Assembly (NCBI GenBank): GCA_964424565.1
Contig: CAYRIZ010000066.1
Coordinates: forward strand, 1-10,238
Source: Avisuccinivibrio sp964424565
GTDB taxonomy: Bacteria; Pseudomonadota; Gammaproteobacteria; Enterobacterales; Succinivibrionaceae
DNA length: 10,238 nucleotides
Direction of reading: 5' to 3'
A program made the translations under genes and the position numbers. A model generated the notes under the pieces. The model did not search any database. It saw only the letters and a program-made list of their open reading frames with translations, and was not told the DNA's origin. Positions 6,059 through 10,238 of the stretch are shown piece by piece; the first letter of the stretch is position 1; each line of letters begins with the position of its first letter.

Positions 6059-6810
6059 AGCCCATTATTTTAAAGCTGAGCGGCAAGGCTCTGAATGCCG
6101 ATCAGGAACTGCTGCGCATTTTCACTGCCCTGCAGGGCCGCCCGGCCGTCATAGTACACGGCGGCGGCGTGGAAGTAGATGATCTGCTGACCAAACTTAA
6201 TATCCCTACCCGCCGCATAGACGGTCTGCGCGTAACCGGCAAAGAAGAGCTCTTTTATATCACTGCCGTGCTCGCCGGTGCCTGCGCCCGCACCATGCAG
6301 GCCAAGGCCGTCAAATCCGGCCTGAAGGCCCTGTCGCTGCTGGCCACAGATTTTGGTTTTTTACAGGCTTCCAGACTGGATCCCAAATACGGTGAAGTAG
6401 GCAGTGCCGCTCCGGCTGATGCCGGGGAAATCACCTCCCTGCTCGCCCGCGGCTATACCCCTATTCTGGCCTCCATGGGCATCACAGCTGACGGCTCCAT
6501 CCTCAACATCAATGCCGATGACGTAGCCGTAGCCGCCGCTCTGGCCCTGCAGGGACGCCTGGTCTTTTTGTCAGACGTCAAAGGCGTACTGCAGGACGGG
6601 AAACTGCTGCCTGAGTTAAATGAGGCCCAGGCTGCCGCCCTGATTGCCGACGGCGTGATCTCCGGGGGCATGACGGTCAAGGTCAATCAGGCTTTTGCCG
6701 CCGCCCGGGCTCTGTCCCGCCCCATAGTGATAGGCTCGGTTTTTGATGAAGCCGTTATTCCTTTTATTGAGCAGGGCAGCGCCTTTGGCACGCAGATCCT
6801 GCCTGCATGA
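6052..6810 (+). CDS. argB: Acetylglutamate kinase
   Basis: Cytoplasmic amino-acid kinase that phosphorylates N-acetylglutamate with ATP, the second step of the pathway. The 252 residues compare with 258 in E. coli. Visible motifs are ILKLSGKAL with K8, the glycine loop VHGGGVEVDDLL (35-46), RIDGLRVT (55-62), NINADD with N154 and D157, FLSDVKGVL (172-180) and GGMTVKV with K210. Translation begins with GTG inside argC. The protein begins right at the first strand and has no N-terminal helix. In known kinases that helix builds the arginine-inhibited hexamer, so this enzyme is expected to be an arginine-insensitive dimer (inference). A 20-base gap leads to the GNAT gene. Confidence 0.95.
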   Translation: MVEPIILKLSGKALNADQELLRIFTALQGRPAVIVHGGGVEVDDLLTKLNIPTRRIDGLRVTGKEELFYITAVLAGACARTMQAKAVKSGLKALSLLATDFGFLQASRLDPKYGEVGSAAPADAGEITSLLARGYTPILASMGITADGSILNINADDVAVAAALALQGRLVFLSDVKGVLQDGKLLPELNEAQAAALIADGVISGGMTVKVNQAFAAARALSRPIVIGSVFDEAVIPFIEQGSAFGTQILPA

Positions 6811-6830
6811 ACTGCAATACAAGGTGAGAA

Positions 6831-7448
6831 ATGAGTTTAAACTCTGATAAATATGACAATCTGACCTTAAGCGACCTGCTGCATCAAGCCTCATACCTGC
6901 ATCAGGGCAACAAGCTCGACAAAGAGGAGCTCAACAGGATTGAGCAGGCTATTTTTGACATCAAGCAGATGCTCAACCGTAGTAACCCCCAGGGTTACGT
7001 GGTCAGACAGGCCAGACTTTCTGATATAGATAGCCTGGAGAGCATGGTCTCCTACTGGGCCCGTCAGGGCGAAAATCTGCCCCGCGCCCGGGCAGATCTG
7101 ATCCGCAACATTCTGTCTTTTGCCGTCTGCGTCAAGGAAAACGTGGTCGTGGGCTGTGCCTGCCTGTATGTATACGACTCCGGTCTGGCAGAGATCCGCT
7201 CCCTGGGCGTCTCCCCGCAGATTCAGCGTCAGGGTCAGGGCCGGGCCATAGTGGACTTTCTGCTCGACAAGGCCAGACGCATGGAAATCAAAAAAGTTTT
7301 CGTGCTGACCCGCAGCCCGCACTTTTTTGAAAAAGTGGGCTTTACCAAAACCGTACGTGAGGCTCTGCCCGAGAAGATCTTAAAGGACTGCGAAAACTGC
7401 AGGAAACGTGACTGCTGCGATGAAGCAGCCTACGAAATTAATTTTTAG
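6831..7448 (+). CDS. argA: Stand-alone GNAT-family amino-acid N-acetyltransferase, likely N-acetylglutamate synthase
   Basis: Probably acetylates glutamate with acetyl-CoA, the first step toward ornithine. Residues about 56-175 form a GNAT domain: VVRQARLSDIDSLESMV, then LAEIRSLGVSP (119-129), the acetyl-CoA loop RQGQGRA (133-139) and VFVLTRSPHFFEKVGF (156-171). This pattern matches short GNAT-only synthases such as M. tuberculosis Rv2747, unlike enteric ArgA, which has an added kinase-like domain. Residues 1-55 are a helical-looking extension I cannot assign. The C-terminus has a cysteine group, C187, C190, C195 and C196, ending in CDEAAYEI, similar to the CDE tail of clostridial short synthases. 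AAGGTGAG sits just before the ATG. Position between argB and argD supports the role; the substrate is inferred. The argA symbol is by function, not by full-length homology to E. coli ArgA. Confidence 0.8.
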   Translation: MSLNSDKYDNLTLSDLLHQASYLHQGNKLDKEELNRIEQAIFDIKQMLNRSNPQGYVVRQARLSDIDSLESMVSYWARQGENLPRARADLIRNILSFAVCVKENVVVGCACLYVYDSGLAEIRSLGVSPQIQRQGQGRAIVDFLLDKARRMEIKKVFVLTRSPHFFEKVGFTKTVREALPEKILKDCENCRKRDCCDEAAYEINF

Positions 7449-7502
7449 GCTGCCGCCGCCCAGCCGACCTGGCTCCGCCGGAGGCATTGAGGATAGAATT
7501 TT

Positions 7503-8717
7503 ATGAATATTACCCGCAGTACTTTTGATGAATGCATGTTCCCCTGCTACAGCCCGCTGGATATGCTGCTCGTCAGCGGCCACGGCGCTGAGGTCACCGA
7601 CAGCGAGGGACGCACCTACTACGATCTGACGGCAGGTATAGCCGTCAACAGCCTGGGTCACTGCCCCAAGCTGGTCAGACGCGCCCTCAAAGAGCAGAGC
7701 AAACGCCTGATTCACTGCTCCAACATCTTTGCCAATCAGTACACCCTGACCCTGGCCAAGCTGCTGCAGGAAAAAACCCCTTATGAACGCTTCTTCTTTG
7801 TCAATTCCGGAGCAGAAGCCAATGAGGCAGCCTTAAAGCTGGCCCGCCGCACCGCCTTTGACCTCTATGGTGAAGAAAAAGCCGAGATCATCTCTTTTTC
7901 CCACGGCTTCCACGGCCGTACCTTTTTCACGGTAACCGTAGGCGGACAGGATAAATATTCCTCAGGCTTCGGACCGCGTCCGGGCGCCATCATTCACCTG
8001 CCCTACAATGACATAGCTGCCCTGAAGAAGACCATCAGTGAGAAGACCTGTGCCATTATTGCCGAGCCTGTACAGGGTGAAGGCGGCATTATCCCCGCCG
8101 AGCCCGGCTTCCTGGAGGCCCTGAAGGAAGCGGCCCACAGCGTCAATGCCCTGCTGATTTTCGATGAAGTGCAGACCGGCAACAGCCGCACCGGAAAATT
8201 ATATGCCTGGGAGCATTACGGTGTGGCCCCGGATATCCTGACTACCGCCAAGGGTCTGGGCGGCGGCCTGCCCATAGGCGCGGTCATGACCTCCAAGGAG
8301 ATTGCCGCGCATTTCGGCCCCGGTACCCACGGATCTACCTTTGGCGGCAATCCGCTGGTCTGTGCCGTGGCCTCCGCCGTCCTCAACAAGATCTCCAGTC
8401 CGGAATTTCTGGACAAGGTGCAGGAGCGCACCGATATTCTGACTGCTGAGCTCAATGCCATATGCGCTCACAGCAAAATAGTGGATCGCGTGCGCGGACT
8501 TGGTCTGCTGCAGGGACTGGTGCTGACTGAAGCCTATGCCGGTAAGGCCGGTGAGATACAGCGTTTCCTCACCAACTACGGTATCCTCTGCCTGACTGCC
8601 GGCGGCAGCGTGCTGCGTATTGCCCCGCCGCTGAATATTAAGAAAAAGCAGCTTAAGGAAGCCTGCGCCCGCATAGCCGAGGGGCTGCAGGATTACGAGC
8701 GCATCCATCAGATCTGA
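7503..8717 (+). CDS. argD: Acetylornithine aminotransferase
   Basis: Cytoplasmic class III PLP enzyme that moves an amino group from glutamate to N-acetylglutamate semialdehyde, giving N2-acetylornithine for ArgE. In many bacteria the same enzyme also serves lysine synthesis as the succinyldiaminopimelate aminotransferase. The 404 residues are the usual length. K250 in TTAKGLGGG binds PLP. NSGAEANEAALK (101-112) holds the phosphate, FHGRT (136-140) and DEVQTG (221-226) contact the cofactor ring, and GSTFGGNPL (277-285) comes from the dimer partner. AGGA lies 9 bases before the ATG. The 54-base gap from the GNAT gene and the terminator just after make it the last gene of the arginine run. The catabolic paralogues AstC and GabT look similar, but the context favours ArgD. 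Confidence 0.94.
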   Translation: MNITRSTFDECMFPCYSPLDMLLVSGHGAEVTDSEGRTYYDLTAGIAVNSLGHCPKLVRRALKEQSKRLIHCSNIFANQYTLTLAKLLQEKTPYERFFFVNSGAEANEAALKLARRTAFDLYGEEKAEIISFSHGFHGRTFFTVTVGGQDKYSSGFGPRPGAIIHLPYNDIAALKKTISEKTCAIIAEPVQGEGGIIPAEPGFLEALKEAAHSVNALLIFDEVQTGNSRTGKLYAWEHYGVAPDILTTAKGLGGGLPIGAVMTSKEIAAHFGPGTHGSTFGGNPLVCAVASAVLNKISSPEFLDKVQERTDILTAELNAICAHSKIVDRVRGLGLLQGLVLTEAYAGKAGEIQRFLTNYGILCLTAGGSVLRIAPPLNIKKKQLKEACARIAEGLQDYERIHQI

Positions 8718-8728
8718 TTTTTCCCTGC

Positions 8729-8755
8729 CCTCCGTCCGTCCCGGACGGAGGTTTT
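8729..8755 (+). terminator. Intrinsic terminator after argD
   Basis: A perfect 10-base stem (CCTCCGTCCG at 8729-8738 with CGGACGGAGG at 8742-8751) closes a 3-base loop and is followed at once by TTTT. It lies 11 bases after the argD stop and ends the arginine transcript. No T-run follows on the other strand, so it should not stop transcription of the minus-strand helicase gene. Confidence 0.88.
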
Positions 8756-8830
8756 CATCTTAGCTTTTCCCTTTCCTACCTATCCGCTTTTTGCTGTTCC
8801 TCTGCGCTTTGGCGGCAGAACCCCTGAGGC

Positions 8831-10238
8831 CTAAACCGGCGGTTGCTTCTGATACAGCTGAGAGGGCACCTGATCGAAAGGAGCAGGAGGCTGAGCTGAG
8901 CTGTACAGCAGATAAAGGTAGCGATAGGTGCGGGTCATGGCCACGTAGGCTGCCCTGCGCATAAAATCAGAAAAAGGCTTGTTGTAACCCACAAAAGGCA
9001 TGATGACCGTTTCAAACTGCAGGCCCTTGGCACTGTGATAAGTCATGAGCTTGGGCTTGTGATTGCTGAAGTCCAGTATCATTTCAGAATCGGCAGTTTG
9101 ACTGCTTATGCCGCCCCGGCTTTCTTCATCATCCTTTTTGTTGTACTTGAAATCGCATTCCAGACCGTGGGACTGACAAAAATCCCTTACCACAGCCAGG
9201 GTTTCATTATTGGGCAGCAGAATACCTGTTTCCTTTAACTTTTTGGCAGTTATGATCCTGATCATGCCCAGCAGCAGCTCATTGTCATCAGCATAATGCA
9301 GGAAGTAAGGCAGTCCCTTTTCAGTGCTCCTGTAACCGCTGTCGTTGTATTCATCCCAGTCATAGGAGCGATCTGCTATATACTGCTGAGCTATGCAGGC
9401 TACGGCTTTGGGCAGCCGGTAATTATTGTGCAGTCTGGTAATGCTGAGATTGAGCCTGGCGGCAATGTCGCTGAGCTTCATGCCTTCCCTGTAGATGCTC
9501 TGTGCCGTATCGCCGAAAAAGAAGAAGGCTCTGCCGGCAGCACTGACAAATTCAGTTATCCGCGCCCAAGCAAAATCCTGTATCTCATCCACAATAATAT
9601 AATCAGCCCGGGGCCTGCCATCCTTAACCCAGCCGTGATAATGATAGACAGCGGCAGCATTGCGCATTTCATGAGACATATAAGTCCGCAGGGACTTGGT
9701 AAAGGAAATCAATATGGCGCTGTAACCTGCCGCCAAAATCTGCTCGGTCTTATATACAGCTATGATGGACTTGCCGGAGCCGGCAGTGCCGCCGATGATG
9801 AGCGGATGATCCATAGTGCGCTCGATGATCTCCAGCTGCTCGACATCAAGCTTGTCTGAGCTGACATTGAAGGTCTTAAGTACCTTTTTTGCCATCTGGC
9901 CGAATTTTGTTTTTCCAGGCTTGCGGGTGGTTGTTTGCGGCTCGGTAACTGGAGCTGGGGTTACAGCAGGAGCGGCTTCGCCGGGAGTGGGAGCAGGCTG
10001 CATAATACTACTGCCGGGAGCGGGCTCTGGTTGCATAATACTGCTGCCGGCAGCAGATGGAGCAACTTCAGGCGAGGGTTGAACGATTGGAGAATTTTCA
10101 GCAGGCCGGGAAGCTGCAGACGACAGTTTCTCCTTCTCTTCCTTCAGCTTTTTATTTTCCTGTTCCAGTTGCTCCATTGCAGCTAGACTGCGGATTAGCT
10201 CATCTTTGGAAGCAATCAGTGAATTCTGGAGCTTATTA
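8831..10238 (-). CDS. Compact superfamily 1 (UvrD-like) helicase with coiled-coil N-terminus, 5' end outside window
   Basis: Residue numbers count from the methionine at 10175-10177. That codon has no ribosome site and the frame stays open to 10238, so the true start lies outside. The visible N-terminus (including the extra ~20 codons to about residue 20) is charged and heptad-like, probably a coiled coil. Residues 22-85 are proline-rich with three S-x-I-x-Q-P-x-P copies. A helicase core follows: Q-motif LDVEQLEII (110-118), Walker A GTAGSGKS (130-137), Walker B IIVDEIQD (194-201), GDTAQSIY (222-229), NNYRLP with R254, TYHSAKGLQFETV (379-391) and YVAMTRTYRYLYLLYS (411-426). It should bind and hydrolyse ATP. 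Walker A to motif VI spans only ~290 residues, against over 500 in UvrD, so the 1B and 2B insertions must be tiny or absent. DNA or RNA unwinding is unproven. No clear terminator follows; the partner genes lie to the right. Confidence 0.85.
   Translation of the reverse strand, partial: NKLQNSLIASKDELIRSLAAMEQLEQENKKLKEEKEKLSSAASRPAENSPIVQPSPEVAPSAAGSSIMQPEPAPGSSIMQPAPTPGEAAPAVTPAPVTEPQTTTRKPGKTKFGQMAKKVLKTFNVSSDKLDVEQLEIIERTMDHPLIIGGTAGSGKSIIAVYKTEQILAAGYSAILISFTKSLRTYMSHEMRNAAAVYHYHGWVKDGRPRADYIIVDEIQDFAWARITEFVSAAGRAFFFFGDTAQSIYREGMKLSDIAARLNLSITRLHNNYRLPKAVACIAQQYIADRSYDWDEYNDSGYRSTEKGLPYFLHYADDNELLLGMIRIITAKKLKETGILLPNNETLAVVRDFCQSHGLECDFKYNKKDDEESRGGISSQTADSEMILDFSNHKPKLMTYHSAKGLQFETVIMPFVGYNKPFSDFMRRAAYVAMTRTYRYLYLLYSSAQPPAPFDQVPSQLYQKQPPV

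Noticed and set aside
8801..8819. TCTGC/GCAGA hairpin as terminator of the helicase gene
   Set aside because: The stem is only 5 bases and no T-run follows on the minus strand.
1..10238. tRNA, rRNA, CRISPR arrays, insertion sequences
   Set aside because: I saw no tRNA-like cloverleaf, repeat-spacer pattern, transposase motif or flanking terminal inverted repeats anywhere in the window.

Overview
The window looks like the chromosome of a Gammaproteobacterium. The reasons are argE transcribed divergently from an argC-argB run, a consensus-grade CRP-type palindrome, and AGGA/GGAG ribosome sites. Codon use favours GCC, CTG and CGC over most of the window. A gut anaerobe of the Succinivibrionaceae type is a guess I cannot prove from the sequence.

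Layout. (1) Positions 1-663, minus strand: an AT-rich gene running off the left edge, whose product carries an FkbH-type HAD domain. (2) 664-1146: a non-coding divergent region with a 13-A run, a near-perfect CRP palindrome, a possible -10 box and three inverted repeats. (3) 1147-3408, plus: a membrane cyclic-di-GMP phosphodiesterase with a periplasmic sensor, a dead GGDEF domain and an intact EAL domain. (4) 3467-4645, minus: argE, convergent with the EAL gene. (5) 4646-5038: a 393-base argE/argC divergent region without a convincing gene. (6) 5039-8717, plus: argC, argB, a stand-alone GNAT acetylglutamate synthase (argA role) and argD, ending at a strong intrinsic terminator at 8729-8755. 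(7) 8831-10238, minus: a compact superfamily 1 (UvrD-like) helicase with a coiled-coil and proline-rich N-terminus, running off the right edge.

The central locus encodes all five steps of the linear acetylated route from glutamate to ornithine: acetylation (GNAT), phosphorylation (ArgB), reduction (ArgC), transamination (ArgD) and deacetylation (ArgE). The acetylglutamate synthase is the short GNAT-only form, not the fused kinase-like/GNAT ArgA of enteric bacteria. ArgB also lacks the N-terminal helix of arginine-inhibited kinases. How arginine controls flux here is therefore an open question. No convincing ARG box was found by eye in the argE/argC spacer.

The two ends look more accessory than the middle. 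The left end is strikingly AT-rich and holds a family typical of specialised biosynthesis clusters. The right end holds an unusual small helicase whose neighbours lie outside the window.
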